Shown here piece after piece: positions 9,287 to 18,025 of a DNA stretch of 64,000 nucleotides. How positions within the stretch are numbered: position 1 is the stretch's first letter; every line of letters starts with the position of its first letter. This stretch comes from Thermodesulfobacteriota bacterium. Its GTDB lineage: Bacteria > Desulfobacterota > DSM-4660 > Desulfatiglandales > Desulfatiglandaceae. The position numbers were made by a program, and so were the translations under genes. Location: contig JANQDY010000098.1 of assembly GCA_028278625.1 (NCBI GenBank), forward strand, positions 1-64,000, read 5' to 3'. The notes under the pieces were generated by a model that was given only the letters and a program-made list of their open reading frames with translations, was not told the origin of the DNA and ran no database searches.

Positions 9287-9718
9287 ATGGATCAGAAAAA
9301 ACCCCGGAACATGGTTGCCGAAACAGTCAGCAAAATAGAGAGGCTTCTCGGAGAGGTCGTTTCGCTTCAAAAACCGTTCACGACCCGGATATGCGCCAGA
9401 TGCAAGTCCCCCTGTTGTTTGAGGGTCCACTATCTGTATAGCGAAAAGGACATTTTCTTTCTCAAACTGTCCGGCAGGAAACCCACGTGGAGAAGAAAAG
9501 CTTTTTCAAAGAACGGCTGCTGGTTTCTTGGTGAAGCGGGCTGCACCCTTGAGCCGGCGTCCAGGCCTTTTCTGTGCCACACCTATCTCTGCGAGGATCT
9601 GAGAACCGCCATCGGTGAAGAGGATCCCAACATTCTGGATGCCCTGGAGAATCGATTCAGGTCCCTTGATAAGATGCGAAGTCAACTCTGGAGCGATTAC
9701 TTGGACCAACGGCGCTGA
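9287..9718 (+). CDS. YkgJ-like putative metal-chelating cysteine cluster protein
   Basis: About 143 residues. The motif CARCKSPCCL (about 36-45) followed by CWFLGEAGCTLEPASRPFLCHTYLC is the CxxCxxxCC plus 'C....C.....RP..C..y.C' layout of the YkgJ/Fli B-like zinc- or iron-chelating family. No enzyme activity is established for that family. The start is uncertain: ATG 9287 has no clear ribosome site. A TTG at 9242 sits one base after AGAAGG, which is too close. Confidence 0.6.
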   Translation: MDQKKPRNMVAETVSKIERLLGEVVSLQKPFTTRICARCKSPCCLRVHYLYSEKDIFFLKLSGRKPTWRRKAFSKNGCWFLGEAGCTLEPASRPFLCHTYLCEDLRTAIGEEDPNILDALENRFRSLDKMRSQLWSDYLDQRR

Positions 9719-9745
9719 AAAAAGAGTGGCCCATCTGTATCGAAG

Positions 9746-10903
9746 TTATTCAGAGTTTCCGGCATAGGTGGGCCTGTAATTCCGTGCGTGGGCAAACATG
9801 GCCAGAATCTTATCCACGGAAACATCCGGCTGAATATTATGGCAGGATGACAGGATAAAGCCGCCCCCCGGCCCCAGCTGTTCAATTCTTTCCTCCACCA
9901 TCTTCCGCACATCATCAACCGTGCCAAATGGGAGAACACTCTGCGTATCCATGGCGCCCCAAAAGGAAAGTCGATCCCCGTACCGGTATTTCAATTCCAC
10001 CGGGTCCATGCCGGCAGCGGTTGTCTGGACGGGGTTCAGAACATCCACCCCCATTTCGATGAGGTCTTCGATAACGGGGGCCAGAGAACCACATGAATGA
10101 AACAGCAGTTTGGCCGGAGAGAGCTCATGTATCAGATCAAAATACTTCTTGAGGCGGGGCTTGATCTGTTTAATAAAGTGTTCATGGCTGATCTGCAGAC
10201 CACTCTGGGCGCCCAGGTCATCGGAACAGATCACCACGTCCACGTCCTTTCCCAGCAGCTCAAGCTCTCGCTGGGCAATGCGATAATTCACCTCCAGAAT
10301 CGCATCAAAAAGGGCACCCAGGACTTTAGGGTTGATGATCAGGTCCTTGTACCAGTCTTCGTATCCCCGAACATACTGACTGACATGAACGAATGGTGCG
10401 GGCAGAGTGAGAACCGCCGCCGCGTCCGTGTGGGTCCTTATCCACTGAAGTCGCTCTTTCATACCTTTAAGCAGTCCTTCATCCTCCGGGTCGGGCCAGG
10501 GATACCCTACGACATCCGAGAGCGTGATCTCACCGGCAAGCGGCGCCGAAAGCTGCTCGTAATAGTAGCCTCCCTTAAGATGAAACCGTTCCACGCCCCA
10601 TAAATCCCGCCAGGCCCGAGGCCCCAGCTCTTTCTGAAAGCCATTGCCTGAAGCTCCCGGAAAAACGGCACGGGTATCGATATCAAGGGCTTTTAGAATG
10701 GCTTCATCCACTTTGACGACGCGCATCATCCGCTCACAAATCTCGGTTTTGGAAGAAATCCCGAAGTGGGCCTTTAAACGTTCGTACCCTTCCACCACAA
10801 TGGAACTGACCCGGGTTCCCCCTAGATCAATGGGGGTACGGTCCGGTTCTTTGTGGGAAAGAGCGGCCGTCACCCTTTCCCGACCCGTCATTTTTTCCGT
10901 CAT
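9746..10903 (-). CDS. Uroporphyrinogen decarboxylase-fold methyltransferase (MtaA/CmuA-like)
   Basis: 385 residues from ATG at 10903, which has GGGAG seven bases upstream; the longer frame to 11029 lacks support. The protein has the URO-D barrel: MTGRERVTAALSHKEPDRTPID at the N-terminus and the late motif LLFHSCGSLAPVI with the His-x-Cys pair that binds zinc in MtaA-type corrinoid methyltransferases. Such proteins move methyl groups between corrinoid proteins and thiols such as coenzyme M; the partner here is unknown. No corrinoid protein gene is adjacent. A true haem-pathway hemE is less likely because of the HxCG motif. Confidence 0.75.
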   Translation of the reverse strand: MTEKMTGRERVTAALSHKEPDRTPIDLGGTRVSSIVVEGYERLKAHFGISSKTEICERMMRVVKVDEAILKALDIDTRAVFPGASGNGFQKELGPRAWRDLWGVERFHLKGGYYYEQLSAPLAGEITLSDVVGYPWPDPEDEGLLKGMKERLQWIRTHTDAAAVLTLPAPFVHVSQYVRGYEDWYKDLIINPKVLGALFDAILEVNYRIAQRELELLGKDVDVVICSDDLGAQSGLQISHEHFIKQIKPRLKKYFDLIHELSPAKLLFHSCGSLAPVIEDLIEMGVDVLNPVQTTAAGMDPVELKYRYGDRLSFWGAMDTQSVLPFGTVDDVRKMVEERIEQLGPGGGFILSSCHNIQPDVSVDKILAMFAHARNYRPTYAGNSE

Positions 10904-11035
10904 TTTTTTCTCCCGATTCATGAAACGGATCGCCCGCCTAACAGCTGAATTTTCTACCATTTCATGCATCCAAACAGTTATATGGAAAAGGCTTCGCCCT
11001 CTCAAAGGAAATGGCGGAAGGCCCTTCATGCCCCA

Positions 11036-11773
11036 TCAAGTCAGATACCTTGCGGTTTTGAGCTCCCTGCCGAGGCTGTGGCGGAGGTGAAGCCCCAGCA
11101 CCCGTTTCATCTCATGAATCATGCTTTCCGTCAATGGCTCTTCCCGGGTCTCGTCCAAAGGGGTCCCCTGTATCCGATCCAACCCCATGGCCGTATCCGG
11201 ATCGAGTCCGGGAAAAAGGGCCGACTCTTTCTGGCATCTCAGGCACGCAATCCCGCCCTTGCGCTGCTTGAAAACCGCTCTCCCCTCACCGGCGTATGAT
11301 CTGCCGCAGTCACAGCACCGCTCAAAATTGATGCCGTAACCGCCCAGGGCGAGCGCCTTGGCTTCAAAAAGAATCCGCAGCGCTTCCCCTTTCAGCGGGC
11401 CTTTGAGGGCGAAAAATGCATTTTTCAGGAGTTGAAACATCCGGGGCTCGGCAACCCCCGTGGGAAAAAGGGTTTCAGTCAGTTCCACCATGTAACTGGC
11501 CAGGGAAAGGGCATGAAAATCGGATCTTACGTCCGGAAATCCATGGATCAGTTTTCCGGAATTGAGAAAACAGAGCTCTTTGCCACTCTTTCGTTCATAT
11601 TCCAGCCGTGTCAGACAGAAAGAATCGAGGCAGTTGGCAAAACGCCTGCTGCTTTTTCTCGCCCCTTTTGCAATCCCTTTGAGTCGCCCCCTGTCCACGG
11701 TGAAGAAGCTGACCAGAAGATCCGTTTCTCCAAATTCCCAGGTCCTCGTAACAACGCTTTCAGAAACATGCAT
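11036..11773 (-). CDS. recO: RecO, recombination mediator protein
   Basis: 245 residues, the usual RecO length. The N-terminal OB fold is visible (VVTRTWEFGETDLLVSFFTVDRGRLKGIAKGARKSS, about 7-42; shown in parts: GETDLLVSFFT and KGIAKGARK). A C-terminal four-cysteine zinc site is present (CCDCGRSY at about 152-159 and CLRCQKE at about 177-183). RecO loads RecA onto SSB-coated single-stranded DNA together with RecR in the RecFOR pathway. It is a single gene divergent from the acyl-CoA synthetase gene. Confidence 0.9.
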   Translation of the reverse strand: MHVSESVVTRTWEFGETDLLVSFFTVDRGRLKGIAKGARKSSRRFANCLDSFCLTRLEYERKSGKELCFLNSGKLIHGFPDVRSDFHALSLASYMVELTETLFPTGVAEPRMFQLLKNAFFALKGPLKGEALRILFEAKALALGGYGINFERCCDCGRSYAGEGRAVFKQRKGGIACLRCQKESALFPGLDPDTAMGLDRIQGTPLDETREEPLTESMIHEMKRVLGLHLRHSLGRELKTARYLT

Positions 11774-11947
11774 GGATATGTCACCTCAAAGCCCCTCCAA
11801 CTCACAAAGGGCCCCGTTTCCGGTAATTGACAAACCGGTTCCTTTTCTCTATGCTTCACCCATCTCATACCATATCGGCACTTGGGAAAAAAGAGACCTT
11901 ATCAAAGATGGTCCATTTGGTCCAAGACGAAAATCGGAGGCATCTTA

Positions 11948-12616
11948 ATGCAAATCATCGAAAAAGCACTTTCAGAAGGGAGACATACCCTTTCCGAGTA
12001 CGAGTCCAAACAGGTTCTGGATGCATATGAAATTCCAGTGACCAAAGAACGAACGGTCACCGACCGGGAGGGATTGAAAACCGCCGCCGCTGAAATCGGG
12101 TTCCCCTTGGTCCTTAAAGGGTGCTCCCCCAGCATTTCCCACAAAACCGGAAAGGGTCTCATACAGGTGGATATCAGAAACATGGAAGAGGCCGCAAATG
12201 CCTTTGACCGCATCACAGCCAGCATGGATGAAAAGGACGGCCAGGTGCTGGTGCAGGAGATGATTAAGGGACAGCGGGAACTGGTGGCGGGGCTCACCCG
12301 TGACCCCCAATTCGGTCCCTGTGTCATGTTTGGTCTGGGTGGCATTTTTACGGAAGTGTTAAAAGATATCTCCTTTCGGGTGGCCCCCCTTTTGAAGCAC
12401 GATGCCCTTGAAATGATGTCCGAAATAAAGGCCCACAAGATTCTGGACCCTGTTCGGGGCATGCCCCAGGCTGACCGTGACCTGTTGTCGCACATTCTGA
12501 TCGCCGTGGGACGAATAGGTCTTGAAAACGATGCCGTAAAAGAGATCGACATCAATCCGTTGATCCTTTCAGGCAGTAAACCCGTGGCCGTAGACGCCCT
12601 CATCATTCTGGAGTAA
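11948..12616 (+). CDS. ADP-forming acyl-CoA synthetase beta subunit (ATP-grasp)
   Basis: 222 residues from ATG 11948, with GGAGG just upstream. The ATP-grasp fold of the ADP-forming acetate-CoA ligase beta subunit is visible: LSEYESKQVLDAYEIPVTKE at the start, GFPLVLKG (about 50-57), VQEMIKGQRELVAGL, MFGLGGIFTEVLKDISFR and the closing KEIDINPLIL. Such enzymes make ATP from acyl-CoA, ADP and phosphate in anaerobes. No alpha (CoA-binding) subunit gene is next to it; the neighbour is a ferredoxin-nitroreductase with only 3 bases between. The alpha subunit must be elsewhere, or the pair has a different role. Confidence 0.8.
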   Translation: MQIIEKALSEGRHTLSEYESKQVLDAYEIPVTKERTVTDREGLKTAAAEIGFPLVLKGCSPSISHKTGKGLIQVDIRNMEEAANAFDRITASMDEKDGQVLVQEMIKGQRELVAGLTRDPQFGPCVMFGLGGIFTEVLKDISFRVAPLLKHDALEMMSEIKAHKILDPVRGMPQADRDLLSHILIAVGRIGLENDAVKEIDINPLILSGSKPVAVDALIILE

Positions 12617-12619
12617 ATC

Positions 12620-13444
12620 ATGCCGCTTTTCACCATCGATCCCGACAAATGCAACCGTGACGGCATCTGTGTCAGTGAATGCCCCGCACGGATAATTCTG
12701 AGAACTTCACCGGAAAAGGTGCCTCTCCCCGATCCCGATGCTCACGAGCACTGTCTCAGGTGCGGCCACTGCGTATCGGTCTGCCCGGAGGGTGCACTGA
12801 AACTGATGTGGCTTGAACCGGATGACTGTCCGGCCGTGGACACGTCACTTGAGTTCAACGAACAGCAGGCCGAACAGTTCCTGGCTTCCCGCCGCTCCAT
12901 TCGGACCTTTCGAAATAAGCGGGTTGACCGTGAAATTCTATTGAAACTGCTGCAGGTGGCCTGCCAGGCACCTTCCGCAAAAAATGAACAGCCCTGGCAC
13001 TGGCTCGTGGTTGAAGACCCCGACAAAGTAAAGCACCTGGCCGGTCTGGTAATCGATTGGGTGAAGCTGATCATTAAGGAACGTCCCCAGGTGGCCCAAC
13101 AGATGAAACTCCACCGGGTGCTGGAAGCATGGGAGAGTGGGGATGAGCGCATCTGCAGGGGCGCCCCCCACGTCATTGTGGTTCACGGCCCCAAGGATTG
13201 GCCCTTTGGTTCCGAAGACGGTGCCCTTGCCTTGAGCCATCTCGATCTCTATGCCTCGAGCATCGGGCTGGGAACCTGCTGGGGCGGATATCTCTATACG
13301 GCCGCCAACAACTATCCACCCCTCTCCACGGCCATGGGACTCCCCTCCGAACACCGGGCCTACGGCGCCATGATGATTGGCTATCCCAGGTTCAAATACC
13401 CGCGCATTCCCAAGCGCAATGCCCCGCGGGTTATGTGGATGTAG
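12620..13444 (+). CDS. Ferredoxin-nitroreductase fusion protein
   Basis: 274 residues. An N-terminal two-cluster ferredoxin domain (CNRDGICVSECPARI and CLRCGHCVSVCPEGA, about residues 12-58) is fused to an FMN nitroreductase domain (SRRSIRTFRNKRVDREILLK at about 91-110, ending with GYPRFKYPRIPKR). Proteins of this kind pass electrons from ferredoxin-type clusters to FMN and then to an organic acceptor. The substrate is unknown. It directly follows the acyl-CoA synthetase beta subunit gene (3-base gap), so both are probably one transcript. Confidence 0.85.
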   Translation: MPLFTIDPDKCNRDGICVSECPARIILRTSPEKVPLPDPDAHEHCLRCGHCVSVCPEGALKLMWLEPDDCPAVDTSLEFNEQQAEQFLASRRSIRTFRNKRVDREILLKLLQVACQAPSAKNEQPWHWLVVEDPDKVKHLAGLVIDWVKLIIKERPQVAQQMKLHRVLEAWESGDERICRGAPHVIVVHGPKDWPFGSEDGALALSHLDLYASSIGLGTCWGGYLYTAANNYPPLSTAMGLPSEHRAYGAMMIGYPRFKYPRIPKRNAPRVMWM

Positions 13445-13527
13445 GACTTGGTGTGTCCCTAACGCGGCAAAAAGGCTTTGCCCCGGGTTGCATGTTTTAA
13501 AGCTATCAAGGGAAAGGACTGTTGCGG

Positions 13528-15081
13528 ATGAAAAAACCGGTGGCACTCATCATTCGAGATGGATGGGGCCTTAATGAAAACAGGGAAAAAAATGCGGTCT
13601 TGGCCGCCCGAACCCCCAATATGGATCAATACAAAAAGATCTACCCCTGGACCGTTCTCCAATGTGCGGGCGAAGCAGTGGGATTGCCCCCGGGATACCA
13701 GGGCTCCAGCGAGGTGGGACATCTGAATTTGGGTGCCGGACGAATCGTTGTTCAGGAATTGAAACGGATCAACGACGAGCTGGAGAGCGGTGTTCTCTTT
13801 CAGGCGAAAATGTGGCATCAATTAATCGCCAACTGGCGGGAAAACAACAGCCGCCTGCATCTCCTGGGCCTCTTGCAGGACGAAGGGGTGCATGCCCACC
13901 AGAAACACCTCTTCAAAATCATGGCTGAAGCCAGGAAGGCCTTTCCCCATGGGGAAATCATCATCCATCCGTTCCTTGACGGCCGCGATACGCCCCCCCG
14001 CAGCACCCTCGGCTACCTGAAAACGCTGGAAGGCGAAATATCAACGGTTGGCAACTGCCGCATCGGCACCGTCATGGGACGCTATTACGGCATGGACCGC
14101 TCCCAAAACTGGAAACTGACGGACCAGGCCTACCACACAATTGTGCTTGCCCAAGGGCTGCGGGCCGACAATGCCCAAGCGGCCGTCCAAAAAGCCTATG
14201 ATGAGATGAAAACCCCTGACGGAGATGAAATGACCGATGAATACGTTCCCCCCTTCTGCATCGGCAAGTACAAGGGGGTTCGTGAGGGGGATTCCATTCT
14301 GCACACCAACTATCGCCAGGATCGCGCCATTCAACTCTCCCGGGCGTTCGTTGATCCCGCATATCCGGGGAACCTCAAATGGAAACCAAAAGTGGTGTAC
14401 GCAGGTTTCACCCGTTATTACGACGATTTTGGGGCCTATCTGATGGCCCCCATGGACAAGGGAGGCGCCATGGATCACCTGTTGGGTGAAGTCATCTCCC
14501 ATGCGGGCCTCACCCAGTTGCGCATCGCCGAAACGCAGAAATTCCGTCACGTCACCAGCTTCTTTAACGGCAAAAAAACCACGCCTTATCCGGGAGAAGA
14601 GCAGGTGGAGGTCCCTTCCCGGTTCGATCCCTCCAGTTTCGCTCACCATCCTGAAATGGATGCGTACACGGTAACAGATGAGCTAATAAAGCGGTTAAAG
14701 GACAACCCCTATGATTTTATCGCCGTCAATTACGCCAACGGTGACATGGTGGGACACACAGGTGTCATGGAAGCGGCCGTTAAAGCCATTCAAGTGGTTG
14801 ATGAGTGCGTCGGCAGGATCGTCACACGGCTGCTCGAGTTGGAAGCTGAAATCCTGATCACTTCCGACCACGGAAATTCCGAGGAAATGGTGGACTATCA
14901 GACGGGACTCACCAAAACCAGCCACACCCTTTTTCCCGTTGACCTCATTTATGTCTCGCAAAACGCTGTCCACAAAAAGCTGCGGCCGAAGGGCAAACTC
15001 TCAGACGTAGCACCTACAATTTTGTACCTTCTGGGCCTTCCCAAACCGAAAGAGATGACCGCAGAGAATCTTATCCTATGA
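13528..15081 (+). CDS. gpmI: 2,3-bisphosphoglycerate-independent phosphoglycerate mutase
   Basis: 517 residues from ATG 13528, with AAAGGA upstream. This is full length for the alkaline-phosphatase-fold enzyme. Key motifs: DGWG at the N-terminus (metal Asp), GSSEVGHLNLGAGR containing the phosphorylated serine (about 63-76), FLDGRDTPP, and late metal ligands in NYANGDMVGHTG and ITSDHGNSEEM. It interconverts 3- and 2-phosphoglycerate in glycolysis and gluconeogenesis using Mn2+. hflX follows 12 bases later on the same strand. Confidence 0.97.
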   Translation: MKKPVALIIRDGWGLNENREKNAVLAARTPNMDQYKKIYPWTVLQCAGEAVGLPPGYQGSSEVGHLNLGAGRIVVQELKRINDELESGVLFQAKMWHQLIANWRENNSRLHLLGLLQDEGVHAHQKHLFKIMAEARKAFPHGEIIIHPFLDGRDTPPRSTLGYLKTLEGEISTVGNCRIGTVMGRYYGMDRSQNWKLTDQAYHTIVLAQGLRADNAQAAVQKAYDEMKTPDGDEMTDEYVPPFCIGKYKGVREGDSILHTNYRQDRAIQLSRAFVDPAYPGNLKWKPKVVYAGFTRYYDDFGAYLMAPMDKGGAMDHLLGEVISHAGLTQLRIAETQKFRHVTSFFNGKKTTPYPGEEQVEVPSRFDPSSFAHHPEMDAYTVTDELIKRLKDNPYDFIAVNYANGDMVGHTGVMEAAVKAIQVVDECVGRIVTRLLELEAEILITSDHGNSEEMVDYQTGLTKTSHTLFPVDLIYVSQNAVHKKLRPKGKLSDVAPTILYLLGLPKPKEMTAENLIL

Positions 15082-15093
15082 TATTTCAAACAA

Positions 15094-16371
15094 ATGACGC
15101 AGATGTCACAGGCGACTGATAACCCCAGCGCCATCCTGTTGGGCTATTGCCCCATGAAAGCAAATACCGCAACCAAGGACGAATCCATGGCGGAACTGGC
15201 ACGTCTTGCGGAAACGGCCGGTATTCTATCCGTGGGAGCTTATGTACAGCGGCGGAAGAAGATCCACCCAAGGACCTTTTTGGGGGAAGGGTTCATTGAA
15301 AAGAGCATTCAGAAAACCGTCGGTACGGCGGATCTTCTGATTTTCGACCATGATCTTACCGGTTCCCAGGCCCGGAACATCGAAAAACGGTTCTCTCTGC
15401 CGGTCATGGACCGCACCCAGGTGATCCTCAGTATATTTCGTGATCATGCCAGGACCCGGGAGGCCCGGCTTCAGGTCAGACTGGCCGAACTGAAATACGA
15501 ACTGCCCCGGGTTAAAAGCATGTGGGGACACCTGGATCGTGAGCGTTTCGGGAGCAAAATGGGCGGGAAAACCGCCTTTCGGGGCATGGGAGAGAAGCAG
15601 AGCGAAATGGACCGCCAGAAGCTTCAGAGGGAAGTTTTTGAAATTGAAAAAATTCTGGCCAGGCTCGTGCGGCAGATCGACACCCAAAAAAAACTGAGAA
15701 AAAGCATGTGCCGGAACATCGGATTGGTGGGCTACACCAATGCGGGAAAATCGACCCTGTTCAACCGGCTGACCGACGCCGATGTGCTGGTGGAAGATAA
15801 GCTTTTTGCGACGCTGGATTCCACTTCCAGGTCTTTACCCCTTGAAAAAAACAAAAAAGCGATCCTATCCGACACCGTCGGATTCATCTCCAACCTGCCC
15901 CACCATCTGGTGGCCAGCTTTCGCGCCACGCTCAAAGAAGCGGCAGAGGCCGATTTTTTGATTCATATTGCCGACATCTCGGATGAGAGTCATGAAAAAC
16001 ACATTGGAGATGTGGAAACCGTGCTCAAGAGCATTGATGCCGATCAAATTCCCCAGATGCTTGTGTTCAACAAGATCGACCGGGTTTCTGAAGATGTCAT
16101 AAGGGGAATCCGGAAGGCCTATCCGAACGCCCAATTCATCTCCGCCGCAACCGGCCAAAACGTCGACGCTTTTTTGCGGGACCTGGCCAAAATTCTCTAC
16201 CCGACCGCAAAAATCACCCTGCTGATTCCCATCTCCGAGCAGAGGCGCATCCATGATGTCCACAATTTAGGAGACGTCATCGAAACCGTTTATGAAGACG
16301 ATGCCATACGGATGCGCGTTGAGATCGCCAGAGAGGATATGGCATCTCTGGCACCCTATCTGATTTCCTAA
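15094..16371 (+). CDS. hflX: HflX, ribosome-associated GTPase
   Basis: 425 residues. An N-terminal HflX domain (AILLGYC, MAELARLAETAG, RTFLGEGFIEK, DRTQVILSIFRDHART) is followed by a GTPase domain: G1 GYTNAGKST at about 211-219, G2 LFATLDSTSR, G3 DTVGFI and G4 NKID. HflX binds and splits stalled ribosomes, especially under heat stress. The start is ATG 15094 or ATG 15103; neither has a strong ribosome site, and translation may be coupled to gpmI. Confidence 0.95.
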   Translation: MTQMSQATDNPSAILLGYCPMKANTATKDESMAELARLAETAGILSVGAYVQRRKKIHPRTFLGEGFIEKSIQKTVGTADLLIFDHDLTGSQARNIEKRFSLPVMDRTQVILSIFRDHARTREARLQVRLAELKYELPRVKSMWGHLDRERFGSKMGGKTAFRGMGEKQSEMDRQKLQREVFEIEKILARLVRQIDTQKKLRKSMCRNIGLVGYTNAGKSTLFNRLTDADVLVEDKLFATLDSTSRSLPLEKNKKAILSDTVGFISNLPHHLVASFRATLKEAAEADFLIHIADISDESHEKHIGDVETVLKSIDADQIPQMLVFNKIDRVSEDVIRGIRKAYPNAQFISAATGQNVDAFLRDLAKILYPTAKITLLIPISEQRRIHDVHNLGDVIETVYEDDAIRMRVEIAREDMASLAPYLIS

Positions 16372-16615
16372 AGCCGACCCATCTTCACAGTTCCATGAAT
16401 GTTTTCAGGTGGATAAACCCACCGATCTTTATCGACAAATTTGTATATTCTTGGATCTGCAAAACATATTTGATCATTTTCAATCTGTTGGTAACATAAT
16501 TGTAGCTAAATAGATATTATAATACATATTTGTAATTTAATCTGATCCAACAATATTTTTTCCGTTTTCCAAGACTCTCTTTATTTCAAACGGGTTACGG
16601 ACCTCCCTGAACATC
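16372..16615. other. AT-rich intergenic region upstream of the urea operon
   Basis: No gene. The stretch 16430-16570 is clearly more AT-rich than its surroundings, as expected for an upstream activation or bending region of a sigma-54 promoter. A small inverted repeat GGTGG-N6-CCACC lies at 16408-16423 and could end hflX transcription, but it lacks a T run. I looked for an NtrC-type GCAC-N7-GTGC site and saw none. Confidence 0.45.
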
Positions 16616-16631
16616 TGGCACACTGCTTGCT
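16616..16631 (+). promoter_or_regulatory. Sigma-54 (-24/-12) promoter of the urt-ami-ure operon
   Basis: TGGCAC, five bases, then TTGCT, matching the sigma-54 consensus TGGCAC-N5-TTGCW at every defined base. Transcription would begin about 12 bases downstream of the GC of the second element, near 16641, leaving a leader of about 85 bases before urtA. Sigma-54 dependence means an enhancer-binding activator such as NtrC must act, which fits nitrogen-limited expression of urea and amide genes. Confidence 0.75.
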
Positions 16632-16725
16632 CAAAGCCCTTTCGTCATCTGAGCGAATGGGAGATGAAACGGTTCCATTTCTCACAAGCTTGGAAAACCG
16701 GAAAAGGAAAGGAGAAGAGGAAAAA

Positions 16726-17964
16726 ATGAAAGCAACAAGAACCACAGTTTCTAAAAGAGGAGGGTTATTCTTCCATGGGCTGCTCATGGCATGTCTGTTT
16801 GCCACCGCAATGGTTTTGTCAACGGGCGCCTTCGCAGGCGATGAGGTCAACACCACGGGCCTTGCCGTCACCGATGATACCGTGACGGTGGGGATTTTGC
16901 ACTCCCTTACCGGCACGGTGGCCATTAACGAGTCATCGGCGGTGGACGCTGAAAAACTGGCCATCGAGGAAATCAACAAAAGCGGCGGTGTTCTGGGAAG
17001 GCAGATCAAAGTGATCGTGCAGGACGGAGCCAGTGACTGGCCCACTTTCGCGGAAAAAGCCAACATTCTTCTGAACAAAGACAAAGTGGCCGTGGTTTTC
17101 GGATGCTACACCTCCGCATCCAGAAAAGCGGTGCTGCCGGTCTTTGAAAAGAGCAAGGGACTTCTCTTTTACCCCACCTATTACGAGGGTCTGGAGGCAT
17201 CTCCCAATATCTTCTATACGGCCCAGGAAGCCACACAGCAGAACATGGCGGCCGTGGAATGGCTCATCAAAAACCAGGGAAAAAAGACCTTTTACCTCAT
17301 CGGCTCCGATTATATCTGGCCCCGGACCTCCAACAAGATTGCCAAGGCCACCATCAAGAAACTCGGCGGCAAAGTCCTTGCGGAAGAGTATTACCCCTTG
17401 GGTCACACCCAGTTCGGATCCGTCATCAACAAAATGAAATTCAAGAAACCGGACGTTATCCTGAGCACCGTGGTTGGCGGCAGCAATGTCTCCTTCTACA
17501 AACAGATGAAAGCAGCCGGGCTCTCAGGTGACAAGGCAACCATCATGGCCCTGGCGGTTTCGGAAGAAGAAGTGCGGGCCATCGGTCCCCAGAACGTCAA
17601 CGGCGTCTATACGTCCATGGGGTATTTTCAGTCCCTGGACAATCCTACCAACAAGAAATTTGTAGAGGCCTTTAAAGCCAAATACGGAAAAGACCGCGTC
17701 ATCGGTGACGTCATGGAATGTGCCTACATCTCCCCCTATCTCTGGAAAATGGCCGTTGAAAAGGCCGGCAGCTTCGATGTGGAGAAAGTGGCCGCCGCCA
17801 TGTCGGACATTGAAATGGACGCCCCCGAAGGAAAGGTCAAGGTGCACAAGGACAACCACCATCTGCACAAGTTTGCCCGAATCGGACAGATCCAGCCCGA
17901 CGGCCAGGTGAAGATCCTCTATGAAACCGAACTCATTGAACCAAATCCGTTCCCCAAACTTTAA
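16726..17964 (+). CDS. urtA: Urea/short-amide ABC transporter substrate-binding protein
   Basis: 412 residues from ATG 16726 with GGAGAAGAGG upstream; the frame is open back to 16627 but that part overlaps the promoter. A signal peptide ends with TGAFA-GD (about residue 39). The body is a branched-chain-amino-acid/AmiC-type periplasmic binding protein: VGILHSLTGTVAINES, CYTSASRKAVLP, GLLFYPTYYEGLEASPNI and AQEATQQN, as in UrtA/FmdD. It should bind urea, or a short aliphatic amide given the amidase gene in the same operon. The other four transporter genes follow directly. Confidence 0.9.
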   Translation: MKATRTTVSKRGGLFFHGLLMACLFATAMVLSTGAFAGDEVNTTGLAVTDDTVTVGILHSLTGTVAINESSAVDAEKLAIEEINKSGGVLGRQIKVIVQDGASDWPTFAEKANILLNKDKVAVVFGCYTSASRKAVLPVFEKSKGLLFYPTYYEGLEASPNIFYTAQEATQQNMAAVEWLIKNQGKKTFYLIGSDYIWPRTSNKIAKATIKKLGGKVLAEEYYPLGHTQFGSVINKMKFKKPDVILSTVVGGSNVSFYKQMKAAGLSGDKATIMALAVSEEEVRAIGPQNVNGVYTSMGYFQSLDNPTNKKFVEAFKAKYGKDRVIGDVMECAYISPYLWKMAVEKAGSFDVEKVAAAMSDIEMDAPEGKVKVHKDNHHLHKFARIGQIQPDGQVKILYETELIEPNPFPKL

Positions 17965-17985
17965 TTGACGAAAGAAAAACAACCC

Positions 17986-18006
17986 CCCCCGCCCTCTGGG
18001 CGGGGG
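17986..18006 (+). promoter_or_regulatory. GC-rich stem-loop between urtA and urtB
   Basis: A perfect nine-pair stem, CCCCCGCCC / GGGCGGGGG, with a three-base loop (TCT). It lies right after the urtA stop and 19 bases before urtB, and no T run follows. Such intercistronic hairpins after a binding-protein gene often protect the upstream mRNA so that the binding protein is made in excess over the membrane parts. That role here is inference. Confidence 0.65.
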
Positions 18007-18025
18007 CCAAAAGGATGTATTCATT

